Positions 51,129 through 63,700 of a stretch of DNA of 64,000 bases are shown here, one piece after another; position 1 is the stretch's first letter; each line of letters begins with the position of its first letter. Location of the stretch: positions 14,446,001-14,510,000 of the forward strand of contig NW_027480423.1 in NCBI RefSeq assembly GCF_051401765.1, read 5' to 3'. The notes beneath the pieces were generated by a model, which was not told where the DNA came from, did not search any database, and worked only from the letters and a program-made list of their open reading frames with translations. Both the position numbers and the translations under genes were made by a program. This DNA comes from Calliopsis andreniformis. Lineage: Eukaryota; Arthropoda; Insecta; Hymenoptera; Andrenidae.

Positions 51129-54100
51129 GCCCGAAGCATAAAGTACAAAATAAATAGAACAGTTTTTCCATCGTATAAAACGAATAATTGCTACCAGTGT
51201 GAAAGTTATGGTCATTTCTACGTTCGGGCAACCTAGGTTTCACTCCAGGGCGTTGCTCCACCAGATCGAATAGTTACGGCCTATGAAGTCAACGCCAGAA
51301 GCATAAAATACAATATAAATACAACAGTTTTTCTATCATATAAAACGAATGATAGCAACCAGTGTGAAAGTTATGGTCATTTCTACCTTCCGCGCAATCT
51401 TGGCTTTACCCTAGGGCGTTGTTCCACCAGATGGAATAGTTAGGGCCTAAGAAGTCAACGCCAGAAGCATAAAACACGATATAAATACAACAGCTTTTCC
51501 ATCGTATAAAACGAATAATTGCAACCAGTGTGAAAGTTATGGTCCTTTCTACATTTCGAGCAACCTAGGCTTCACTCTAGGGCTTTGCTCCACCTGATCG
51601 AATAGTTAGGGCCTTAGAAGTCAACGCCAGAAGCATAAAATACAATATAAATACTACAGCTTTTCCACCATATAACGAATAATTGGAACCAGTATGAAAG
51701 TTATGGTCATTTCTGCTTTCCGGACAACCTAGGCTTCACCCTAGGGCGTTGTTCCACCAGATGGAATAGTTAGGGCCTAAGAAGTCAACGCCAGAAGCGT
51801 AAAATACGATATAAAAACAACAGCTTTTCCATCGTATAAAACAAATAATTGCAGCCAGTTTGATAGTGATGGTCATTTCTACGTACCGGGCAACCTAGGC
51901 TTCACACTAGTGCGTTGCTCCACCAGATCGAATAGTTAGGGCCTTAGAAGTCAACGCCCGAAGCATAAAGTATAAAATAAATAGAACAGTTTTTCCATCG
52001 TATAAAACGAATAATTGCTACCAGTGTGAAAGTTATGGTCACTTCTACTTTCCGGGCAACCTAGACTTCACCCTAGGGCGTTGATCCACCAGATGGAATA
52101 GTTAGGGCCTCAGAAGTCAACGCCAGAAGCGTAAAATACGATATAAAAACAACAGCTTTTCCATCGTATAAAACAAATAATTGCAGCCAGTGTGAAAGTT
52201 ATGGTCATTTCTACATTCCGAGCAACCTAGGCTTCACTCTAGGGCGTTGCTCCAACAGATTGAATAGTTAGGGCCTTAGAAGTCAACGCCCGAAGCATAA
52301 AATGCAATAAAAATACAACAGTTTTCCCATCGTATAACAGGATTAATTGCAACCAGTTTGAAAGTGATGGTCATTTCTACGTTCCGGTCCACCTAGGCTT
52401 CACTCTAGGGCGCTGCTTCACTAGATTGAATAGCTAGGGCCATAGAAGGCAACGCCAAAAGCATAAAATACAATATAAATACAACAGTTTTTCCATCGTG
52501 TAAAACGCATAATTGCAACCAGTGTTAAAGCTATGGTCATTTCTACGATCCGGGCAACATAGGCTTCACTCTACGGCGATGCTCCACCATATCAAACAGT
52601 TAGCGCCTTAGAAGTCAACGCCCGAAGCATAAAATACGATATAAATACAACAGCTTTTCCATCGTATAAAACGAATAATTTCAACCAGTGTGAAAGTTAT
52701 GGTCATTTCTACGTTCCGGGCAACCTAGGCTTCACCCTAGGGCGTTGTTCCACCAGATCGAATAGTTAGGGCCTAAGAAGTCAACGCCAGAAGCATAAAA
52801 TACAATATAAATACTACAGCTTTTCCACCATATAAAACGAATAATTGCAACCAGTGTGAAAGTTATGGTCATTTCTACGTTCCGGGCAACCTAGGCTGCA
52901 CTCTAGGGCGTTGCTCCTCCAGATCGAATAGTTAGGGAATTAGAAGTCAACGCCCGAAACATAAAATACAAAATAAATAAAACAGCTTTTCTATCGTATA
53001 AAACGAAAAATTGCAAACAGTGTGAAAGATATGGACATTTCTACGATTCGGGCTACCTAGGCTTCACTCTATGGCGTTCTTCCACCACATCGAATAGCAA
53101 CGGCCTCAGAAGTCAACGCCAGAAGCTTAAATACAATATACATATAACAGTTTTTCCATCGTATAAAACGAATAATAGCAACCAGTGTGAAAGTTATGGT
53201 CATTTCTACGATCCGGGCAACATAGGCTTCACTCTACGGCGATGCTCCACCATATCAAACAGTTAGCGCCTTAGAAGTCAACGCCCGAAGCATAAAATAC
53301 AAAATAAATAGAACGGTTTTTCCATTGTATAAAACGAATAATTGCTGCCAGTGTAAAAGTTATGGTCATTTCTACGTTCCGGGCAACCTAGGCTTCACCC
53401 TAGCGCGTTGTTCCACCAGATGGAATAGTTAGGGCCTAAGAAGTCAACGCCAGAAGCATAAAATACGATATAAATACAACAGCTTTTCCATCGTATAAAA
53501 CAAATAATTGCAACCAGTTTGATAGCGATGGTCATTTCTACGTACCGGACAACCTAGGCTTCACTCTAGGTCGTTGTTCCACCAGATCGAATAGTTAGGG
53601 CCTTAGAAGTCAACGCCCGAAGCATAAAGTACAAAATAAATAGAACAGTTTTTCCATCGTATAAAACGAATAATTGCTACCAGTGTGAAAGTTATGGTCA
53701 TTTCTACGTTCGGGCAACCTAGGTTTCACTCCAGGGCGTTGCTCCACCAGATCGAATAGTTACGGCCTATGAAGTCAACGCCAGAAGCATAAAATACAAT
53801 ATAAATACAACAGTTTTTCTATCATATAAAACGAATGATAGCAACCAGTGTGAAAGTTATGGTCATTTCTACCTTCCGCGCAATCTTGGCTTTACCCTAG
53901 GGCGTTGTTCCACCAGATGGAATAGTTAGGGCCTAAGAAGTCAACGCCAGAAGCATAAAACACGATATAAATACAACAGCTTTTCCATCGTATAAAACGA
54001 ATAATTGCAACCAGTGTGAAAGTTATGGTCCTTTCTACATTTCGAGCAACCTAGGCTTCACTCTAGGGCTTTGCTCCACCTGATCGAATAGTTAGGGCCT

Positions 54101-55997
54101 TAGAAGTCAACGCCAGAAGCATAAAATACAATATAAATACTACAGCTTTTCCACCATATAACGAATAATTGGAACCAGTATGAAAGTTATGGTCATTTCT
54201 GCTTTCCGGACAACCTAGGCTTCACCCTAGGGCGTTGTTCCACCAGATGGAATAGTTAGGGCCTAAGAAGTCAACGCCAGAAGCGTAAAATACGATATAA
54301 AAACAACAGCTTTTCCATCGTATAAAACAAATAATTGCAGCCAGTTTGATAGTGATGGTCATTTCTACGTACCGGGCAACCTAGGCTTCACACTAGTGCG
54401 TTGCTCCACCAGATCGAATAGTTAGGGCCTTAGTAGTCAACGCCCGAAGCATAAAGTATAAAATAAATAGAACAGTTTTTCCATCGTATAAAACGAATAA
54501 TTGCTACCAGTGTGAAAGTTATGGTCACTTCTACTTTCCGGGCAACCTAGACTTCATCCTAGGGCGTTGATCCACCAGATGGAATAGTTAGGGCCTAAGA
54601 AGTCAACGCCAGAAGCATAAAATACAATATAAATACAACAGTTCTTCCATTGTATAAAACGAATAATTGCTACCAGTGTAAAAGTTATGGTCATTTCTAC
54701 GTTCCGGGCAACCTAGGCTTCACACTAGGGCGTTGTTCCACCAGATCGAATAGTTAGGGCCTAAGAAGTGAACGCCAGAAGCATAAAATACAATATAAAT
54801 ACAACAGTTTTTCCATCGTATAAAACGAATAATTGCAACCAGTGTGAAAGTTATGGTCATTTCTACATTCCGAGCAACCTAGGCTTCACTCTAGGGCGTT
54901 GCTCCAACAGATTGAATAGTTAGGGCCTTAGAAGTCAACGCCCGAAGCATAAAATGCAATAAAAATACAACAGTTTTCCCATCGTATAACAGGATTAATT
55001 GCAACCAGTTTGAAAGTGATGGTCATTTCTACGTTCCGGGCCACCTAGGCTTCACTCTAGGGCGCTGCTCCACTAGATTGAATAGCTAGGGCCATAGAAG
55101 TCAACGCCAAAAGCATAAAATACAATATAAATACAACAGTTCTTCCATTGTATAAAACGAATAATTGCTACCAGTGTAAAAGTTATGGTCATTTCTACGT
55201 TCCGGGCAACCTAGGCTTCACCCTAGGGCGTTGTTCCACCAGATCGAATAGTTAGGGCCTAAGAAGTGAACGCCAGAAGCATAAAATACAATATAAATAC
55301 AACAGTTTTTCCATCGTATAAAACGAATAATTGCAACCAGTGTGAAAGTTATGGTCATTTCTACGTTCCGGGCAACCTAGGCTTCCCCCTAGGGCGTTGC
55401 TCCAACAGATTGCATAGTTAGGGCCTTAGAAGTTAATGCCCGAAGCATAACATGCAGTAAAAATACAACAGTTTTTCCATCGTATAGCAGGAATAATTTG
55501 CAACCAGTGTGAAGGTTATGGTCGTATCTACGTTCCGGGCAACCTAGGCTTCACTGTAGGGCGTTGCTCCAACAGGTTGAATAGTTAGGGCCTTAGAAGT
55601 CAACGCCCGAAGCATAAAATACAAAATAAATAAAACAGTTTTTCTATCGTATAAAACGAAAAATTGCAAACAGTGTGAAAGATATGGACATTTCTACGTA
55701 CCGGGCAACCTAGGCTTCACACTAGGGCGTTGCTCCACCAGATCGAATAGTTAGGGCCTTAGAAGTCAACGCCCGAAGCATAAAGTATAAAATAAATAGA
55801 ACCGTTTTTCCATCGTATAAAACGAATAATTGCTACCAGTGTGAAAGTTATGGTCACTTCTACTTTCCGGGCAACCTAGACTTCACCCTAGGGCGTTGTT
55901 CCACCAGATGGAAAAGTTAGGGCCTAAGAAGTCAACGCCAGAAGCATAAACTACGATATAAATACAACAGCATTTCCATCGTATAAAACGAATAATT

Positions 55998-57928
55998 GCA
56001 ACCAGTGTGAAAGTTATGGTCATTTCTACTTTCCCGGCAACCTAGGCTTCACCCTAGGGCGTTGTTCCACCAGATCGAATAGTTAGGGCCCAAGAAGTCA
56101 ACGCCAGAAGCATAAAATACAATATAAATATAACAGTCTTTCCATCGTATAAAACGAAAGATAGCAACCAGTGTGAAAGTTATGGTCATTTCTACGTTCC
56201 GGGCAATCTAGGCTTCACTCTAGGGCGTTGCTGCACCAGGTCGTATAGTTAGGGCCTCAGAAGTCAACGCCCGAAGCATAAAATACAAAATAAATAAAAC
56301 AGTTTTTCCATCGTATAAAACGAATAATTGCTACCAGTGTGAAAGTTATGGTCATTTCTGCGTTCCGCGCAACCTGGGCTTTACCCTAGGTCGTTGTTCC
56401 ACCAGATGGAATAGTCAGGGCCTTACAAGTCAACGCCCGAAGCATAAAATACAAAATAAATAGAACAGTTTTTCCATCGTATAAAACGAATAATTGCAAC
56501 CAGTGTGAAAGTTATGGTCATTTCTACGTTCCGGGCAACCTAGGCTTCCCCCTAGGGCGTTGCTCCAACAGATTGCATAGTTAGGGCCTTAGAAGTTAAT
56601 GCCCGAAGCATAACATGCAGTAAAAATACAACAGTTTTTCCATCGTATAGCAGGAATAATTTGCAACCAGTGTGAAGGTTATGGTCGTATCTACGTTCCG
56701 GGCAACCTAGGCTTCACTGTAGGGCGTTGCTCCACCAGATCGAAATGTTAGGGTCTAAGAAGTCAACGCCCGAAGCATAAAATACGATATAAATACAACA
56801 GCTTTTCCATCGTATAGAACGAATAATTGCAACCAGTGTGAAAGTTATGGTCCTTTCTACATTTCGAGCAACCTAGGCTTCACTCTAGGGCTTTCCTCCA
56901 CCTGATCGAATAGTTAGGGCCTTAGAAGTCAACGCCAGAGGCATAAAATACAATATAAATACTACAGCTTTTCCACCATATAAAACGAATAATTGCAACC
57001 AGTATGAAAGTTATGGTCATTTCTGCTTTCCGGGCAACCTAGGCTTCACCCTAGGGCGTTGTTCCACCAGATGGAATAGATAGGGCCTAAGAAGTCAACG
57101 CCAGATGCATAAAATACGATATAAAAACAACAGCTTTTCCATCGTATAAAACAAATAATTGCAGCCAGTTTGATAGTGATGGTCATTTCTACGTACCGGG
57201 CAACCTAGGCTTCACTCTAGGGCGTTGTTCCACCAGATCGAATAGTTAGGGCCTTAGAAGTCAACGCCAGAAGCATAAAGTACAAAATAAATAGAACAGT
57301 TTTTCCATCGTATAAAACGAATAATTGCTACCAGTGTGAAAGTTATGGTCATTTCTACGTTCGGGCAACCTAGGTTTCACTCCAGGGCGTTGCTCCACCA
57401 GATCGAATAGTTACGGCCTATGAAGTCAACGCCAGAAGCATAAAATACAATATAAATACAACAGTTTTTCAATCATATAAAACGAATGATAGCAACCAGT
57501 GTGAAAGTTATGGTCATTTCTACCTTCCGCGCAATCTTGGCTTTACCCTAGGGCGTTGTTCCACCAGATGGAATAGTTAGGGCCTAAGAAGTCAACGCCA
57601 GAAGCATAATACACGATATAAATACAACAGCTTTTCCATCGAATAAAACGAATAATAGCAACCAGTGTGAAAGTTATGGTCCTTTCTACATTTCGAGCAA
57701 CCTAGGCTTCCCTCTAGGGCTTTGCTCCACCTGATCGAATAGTTAGGGCCTTAGAAGTCAACGCCAGATGCATAAAATACAATATAAATACTACAGCTTT
57801 TCCACCATATAAAACGAATAATTGCAACCAGTGTGAAAGTTATGGTCATTTCTACGTTCCTGGCAACCTAGGCTGCACTCTAGGGCGTTGCTCCTCCGGA
57901 TCGAATAGTTAGGGAATTAGAAGTCAAC
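55998..57928. repeat. Mixed segment: H-end, I J K L, M/R, S, Y5, P*, Q, R, S/X1
   Basis: I 56103, J 56269, K 56435 and L 56601 are first-family monomers in canonical order. An M/R hybrid (56768) leads to S (56934), Y5-like (57100), P* (57266), Q (57431), R (57597) and S/X1 (57763). The J monomer carries the rare CCTTACAAG also found in unit 7. From about 57240 the segment corresponds at offset 3,484 bp to about 60724 onward. Confidence 0.8.
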
Positions 57929-58756
57929 GCCCGAAACATAAAATACAAAATAAATAAAACAGCTTTTCTATCGTATAAAACGAAAAATTGCAAACAGTGT
58001 GAAAGATATGGAGATTTCTACGATTCGGGCTACCTAGGCTTCACTCTATGGCGTTCTTCCACCACATCGAATAGCAACGGCCTCAGAAGTCAACGCCAGA
58101 AGCTTAAATACAATATACATATAACAGTTTTTCCATCGTATAGAACGAATAATAGCAACCAGTGTGAAAGTTATGGTCATTTCTACGATCCGGGCAACAT
58201 AGGCTTCACTCTACGGCGATGCTCCACCATATCAAACAGTTAGCGCCTTAGAAGTCAACGCCCGAAGCATAAAATACAAAATAAATAGAACGGTTTTTCC
58301 ATTGTATAAAACGAATAATTGCTGCCAGTGTAAAAGTTATGGTCATTTCTACGTTCCGGGCAACCTAGGCTTCACCCTAGCGCGTTGTTCCACCAGATGG
58401 AATAGTTAGGGCCTAAGAAGTCAACGCCAGAAGCATAAAATACGATATAAATACAACAGCTTTTCCATCGTATAAAACAAATAATTGCAACCAGTTTGAT
58501 AGCGATGGTCATTTCTACGTACCGGACAACCTAGGCTTCACTCTAGGTCGTTGTTCCACCAGATCGAATAGTTAGGGCCTTAGAAGTCAACGCCCGAAGC
58601 ATAAAGTACAAAATAAATAGAACAGTTTTTCCATCGTATAAAACGAATAATTGCTACCAGTGTGAAAGTTATGGTCATTTCTACGTTCGGGCAACCTAGG
58701 CTTCACTCTAGGCCGTTGTTCCACCAGATCGAATAGTTACGGCCTATGAAGTCAAC
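57929..58756. repeat. Y-type block Y1 Y2 Y3 Y4 P*/N
   Basis: Y1 57929, Y2 58095, Y3 58260, Y4 58426, then a hybrid (58592) that begins as P* (TTCGGGC) and continues with N-type CACTCTAGGCCGTTG before returning to TTACGGCCTATG. Y1 has GGAGATTTC and Y2 has CGTATAGAACG, both shared with the 61.4 kb copy. Confidence 0.8.
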
Positions 58757-60749
58757 GCCAGAAGCATAAAATACAATATAAATACAACAGTTTTTCTATC
58801 ATATAAAACGAATGATAGCAACCAGTGTGAAAGTTATGGTCATTTCTACGTTCCGGGCAACGTAGGCTGCACTCTAGGGCGTTGGTCCACCAGATCGAAT
58901 AGTTAGGGCCTTAGAAGTCAACGCCCGAAGCATAAAGTACAAAATAAATAGAACAGTTTTTCCATCGTATAAAACGAATAATTGCTACCAGTGTGAAAGT
59001 TATGGTTATTTCTACGTTCCGGGCAACCTAGGTTTCACTCCAGGGCGTTGCTCCACCAGATCGAAAAGTTACGACCTATGAAGTCAACGCCAGAAGCATA
59101 AAATACAATATAAATAAAACAGTTTTTCTATCATATAAAACGAATGATAGCAACCAGTGTGAAAGTTATGGTCATTTCTACCTTCCGCGCAATCTTGGCT
59201 TTACCCTAGGGCGTTGTTCCACCAGATGGAATAGTTAGGGCCTAAGAAGTCAACGCCAGAAGCATAAAACACGATATAAATACAACAGCTTTTCCATCGT
59301 ATAAAACGAATAATTGCAACCAGTGTGAAAGTTATGGTCCTTTCTACATTTCGAGCAACCTAGGCTTCACTCTAGGGCTTTGCTCCACCTGATCGAATAG
59401 TTAGGGCCTTAGAAGTCAACGCCAGAGGCATAAAATACAATATAAATACTACAGCTTTTCCACCATATAAAACGAATAATTGCAACCAGTATGAAAGTTA
59501 TGGTCATTTCTGCTTTCCGGGCAACCTAGGCTTCACCCTAGGGCGTTGTTCCACCAGATGGAATAGATAGGGCCTAAGAAGTCAACGCCAGAAGCATAAA
59601 CTACGATATAAATACAACAGCATTTCCATCGTATAAAACGAATAATTGCAACCAGTGTGAAAGTTATGGTCATTTCTACTTTCCCGGCAACCTAGGCTTC
59701 ACCCTAGGGCGTTGTTCCACCAGATCGAATAGTTAGGGCCCAAGAAGTCAACGCCAGAAGCATAAAATACAATATAAATATAACAGTCTTTCCATCGTAT
59801 AAAACGAAAGATAGCAACCAGTGTGAAAGTTATGGTCATTTCTACGTTCCGGGCAATCTAGGCTTCACTCTAGGGCGTTGCTGCACCAGGTCGTATAGTT
59901 AGGGCCTCAGAAGTCAACGCCCGAAGCATAAAATACAAAATAAATAAAACAGTTTTTCCATCGTATAAAACGAATAATTGCTACCAGTGTGAAAGTTATG
60001 GTCATTTCTGCGTTCCGCGCAACCTGGGCTTTACCCTAGGTCGTTGTTCCACCAGATGGAATAGTCAGGGCCTTAGAAGTCAACGCCCGAAGCATAAAAT
60101 ACAAAATAAATAGAACAGTTTTTCCATCGTATAAAACGAATAATTGCAACCAGTGTGAAAGTTATGGTCATTTCTACGTTCCGGGCAACCTAGGCTTCCC
60201 CCTAGGGCGTTGCTCCAACAGATTGCATAGTTAGGGCCTTAGAAGTTAATGCCCGAAGCATAACATGCAGTAAAAATACAACAGTTTTTCCATCGTATAG
60301 CAGGAATAATTTGCAACCAGTGTGAAGGTTATGGTCGTATCTACGTTCCGGGCAACCTAGGCTTCACTGTAGGGCGTTGCTTCACCAGATCGAAATGTTA
60401 GGGTCTAAGAAGTCAACGCCCGAAGCATAAAATACGATATAAATACAACAGCTTTTCCATCGTATAAAACGAATAATTTCAACCAGTGTGAAAGTTATGG
60501 TCATTTCTACGTTCCGGGCAACCTAGGCTTCACCCTAGGGCGTTGTTCCACCAGATCGAATAGTTAGGGCCTAAGAAGTGAACGCCCGAAGCATAAAATA
60601 TAAAATAAATAGAACAGTTTTTCCATCGTATAAAACGAAAAATTGCTACCAGTGTGAAAGTTATGGTCATTTCTACTTTCCGGGCAACCTAGGCTTCACC
60701 CTAGGCCGTTGTTCCACCAGATCGAATAGTTAGGGCCTAAGAAGTGAAC
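58757..60749. repeat. First-family island within the Y domain
   Basis: Q/O hybrid (58757), full-length P (58923, TTCCGGGC with GGTTATTTC), Q, R, S (59421), H (59587), I, J, K, L, M, N. This is the only P downstream of 40.2 kb that lacks the 1-bp deletion. S joins H directly, an order not seen in the canonical unit. Confidence 0.83.
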
Positions 60750-63700
60750 GCCAGAAGCATAAAATACAATATAAATACAACAGTTTTTCCATCGTATAAA
60801 ACGAATAATTGCTACCAGTGTGAAAGTTATGGTCATTTCTACGTTCGGGCAACCTAGGTTTCACTCCAGGGCGTTGCTCCACCAGATCGAATAGTTACGG
60901 CCTATGAAGTCAACGCCAGAAGCATAAAATACAATATAAATACAACAGTTTTTCAATCATATAAAACGAATGATAGCAACCAGTGTGAAAGTTATGGTCA
61001 TTTCTACCTTCCGCGCAATCTTGGCTTTACCCTAGGGCGTTGTTCCACCAGATGGAATAGTTAGGGCCTAAGAAGTCAACGCCAGAAGCATAAAACACGA
61101 TATAAATACAACAGCTTTTCCATCGTATAAAACGAATAATAGCAACCAGTGTGAAAGTTATGGTCCTTGCTACATTTCGAGCAACCTAGGCTTCCCTCTA
61201 GGGCTTTGCTCCACCTGATCGAATAGTTAGGGCCTTAGAAGTCAACGCCAGATGCATAAAATACAATATAAATACTACAGCTTTTCCACCATATAAAACG
61301 AATAATTGCAACCAGTGTGAAAGTTATGGTCATTTCTACGTTCCGGGCAACCTAGGCTGCACTCTAGGGCGTTGCTCCTCCAGATCGAATAGTTAGGGAA
61401 TTAGAAGTCAACGCCCGAAACATAAAATACAAAATAAATAAAACAGCTTTTCTATCGTATAAAACGAAAAATTGCAAACAGTGTGAAAGATATGGAGATT
61501 TCTACGATTCGGGCTACCTAGGCTTCACTCTATGGCGTTCTTCCACCACATCGAATAGCAACGGCCTCAGAAGTCAACGCCAGAAGCTTAAATACAATAT
61601 ACATATAACAGTTTTTCCATCGTATAGAACGAATAATAGCAACCAGTGTGAAAGTTATGGTCATTTCTACGATCCGGGCAACATAGGCTTCACTCTACGG
61701 CGATGCTCCACCATATCAAACAGTTAGCGCCTTAGAAGTCAACGCCCGAAGCATAAAATACAAAATAAATAGAACGGTTTTTCCATTGTATAAAACGAAT
61801 AATTGCTGCCAGTGTAAAAGTTATGGTCATTTCTACGTTCCGGGCAACCTAGGCTTCACCCTAGCGCGTTGTTCCACCAGATGGAATAGTTAGGGCCTAA
61901 GAAGTCAACGCCAGAAGCATAAAATACGATATAAATACAACAGCTTTTCCATCGTATAAAACAAATAATTGCAACCAGTTTGATAGCGATGGTCATTTCT
62001 ACGTACCGGACAACCTAGGCTTCACTCTAGGGCTTTGCTCCACCTGATCGAATAGTTAGGGCCTTAGAAGTCAACGCCAGAGGCATAAAATACAATATAA
62101 ATACTACAGCTTTTCCACCATATAAAACGAATAATTGCAACCAGTATGAAAGTTATGGTCATTTCTGCTTTCCGGGCAACCTAGGCTTCACCCTAGGGCG
62201 TTGTTCCACCAGATGGAATAGATAGGGCCTAAGAAGTCAACGCCAGAAGCATAAAATACGATATAAATACAACAGCTTTTCCATCGTATAAAACAAATAA
62301 TTGCAACCAGTTTGATAGTGATGGTCATTTCTACGTACCGGGCAACCTAGGCTTCACTCTAGGGCGTTGTTCCACCAGATCGAATAGTTAGGGCCTTAGA
62401 AGTCAACGCCAGAAGCATAAAGTACAAAATAAATAGAACAGTTTTTCCGTCGTATAAAACGAATAATTGCTACCAGTGTGAAAGTTATGGTCATTTCTAC
62501 GTTCGGGCAACCTAGGTTTCACTCCAGGGCGTTGCTCCACCAGATCGAATAGTTACGGCCTATGAAGTCAACGCCAGAAGCATAAAATACAATATAAATA
62601 CAACAGTTTTTCAATCATATAAAGCGAATGATAGCAACCAGTGTGAAAGTTATGGTCATTTCTACCTTCCGCGCAATCTTGGCTTTACCCTAGGGCGTTG
62701 TTCCACCAGATGGAATAGTTAGGGCCTAAGAAGTCAACGCCAGAAGCATAAAACACGATATAAATACAACAGCTTTTCCATCGTATAAAACGAATAATAG
62801 CAACCAGTGTGAAAGTTATGGTCCTTTCTACATTTCGAGCAACCTAGGCTTCCCTCTAGGGCTTTGCTCCACCTGATCGAATAGTTAGGGCCTGAGAAGT
62901 CAACGCCAGAGGCATAAAATACAATATAAATACTACAGCTTTTCCACCATATAAAACGAATAATTGCAACCAGTGTGAAAGTTATGGTCATTTCTACGTT
63001 CCGGGCAACCTAGGCTGCACTCTAGGGCGTTGCTCCTCCAGATCGAATAGTTAGGGAATTAGAAGTCAACGCCCGAAACATAAAATACAAAATAAATAAA
63101 ACAGCTTTTCTATCGTATAAAACGAAAAATTGCAAACAGTGTGAAAGATATGGAGATTTCTACGATTCGGGCTACCTAGGCTTCACTCTATGGCGTTCTT
63201 CCACCACATCGAATAGCAACGGCCTCAGAAGTCAACGCCAGAAGCTTAAATACAATATACATATAACAGTTTTTCCATCGTATAAAACGAATAATAGCAA
63301 CCAGTGTGAAAGTTATGGTCATTTCTACGATCCGGGCAACATAGGCTTCACTCTACGGCGATGCTCCACCATATCAAACAGTTAGCGCCTTAGAAGTCAA
63401 CGCCCGAAGCATAAAATACAAAATAAATAGAACGGTTTTTCCATTGTATAAAACGAATAATTGCTGCCAGTGTAAAAGTTATGGTCATTTCTACGTTCCG
63501 GGCAACCTAGGCTTCACCCTAGCGCGTTGTTCCACCAGATGGAATAGTTAGGGCCTAAGAAGTCAACGCCAGAAGCATAAAATACGATATAAATACAACA
63601 GCTTTTCCATCGTATAAAACAAATAATTGCAACCAGTTTGATAGCGATGGTCATTTCTACGTACCGGACAACCTAGGCTTCACTCTAGGTCGTTGTTCCA

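Larger units (their letters stand above)
48537..55997. repeat. 7,461-bp segmental tandem duplication, copy 2 (45 monomers)
   Basis: Same order as copy 1, with only two substitutions noticed by eye (42008 A versus 49469 G; 45065 G versus 52526 T). The left junction is inside a hybrid monomer that begins as H (48476, CATAAACTACG) and continues as Y3-type sequence (CCCTAGCGCG). At the far end identity continues to about 56029, where the true H sequence (TACTTTCCCGG) resumes. This leaves about 32 bp shared at the exchange point. Confidence 0.9.

Noticed and set aside
62734..62991. Minus-strand open reading frame of 85 codons at the R/S-X1 junction
   Set aside because: Same satellite origin as the others; it arises where variant bases remove a stop in two consecutive monomers.
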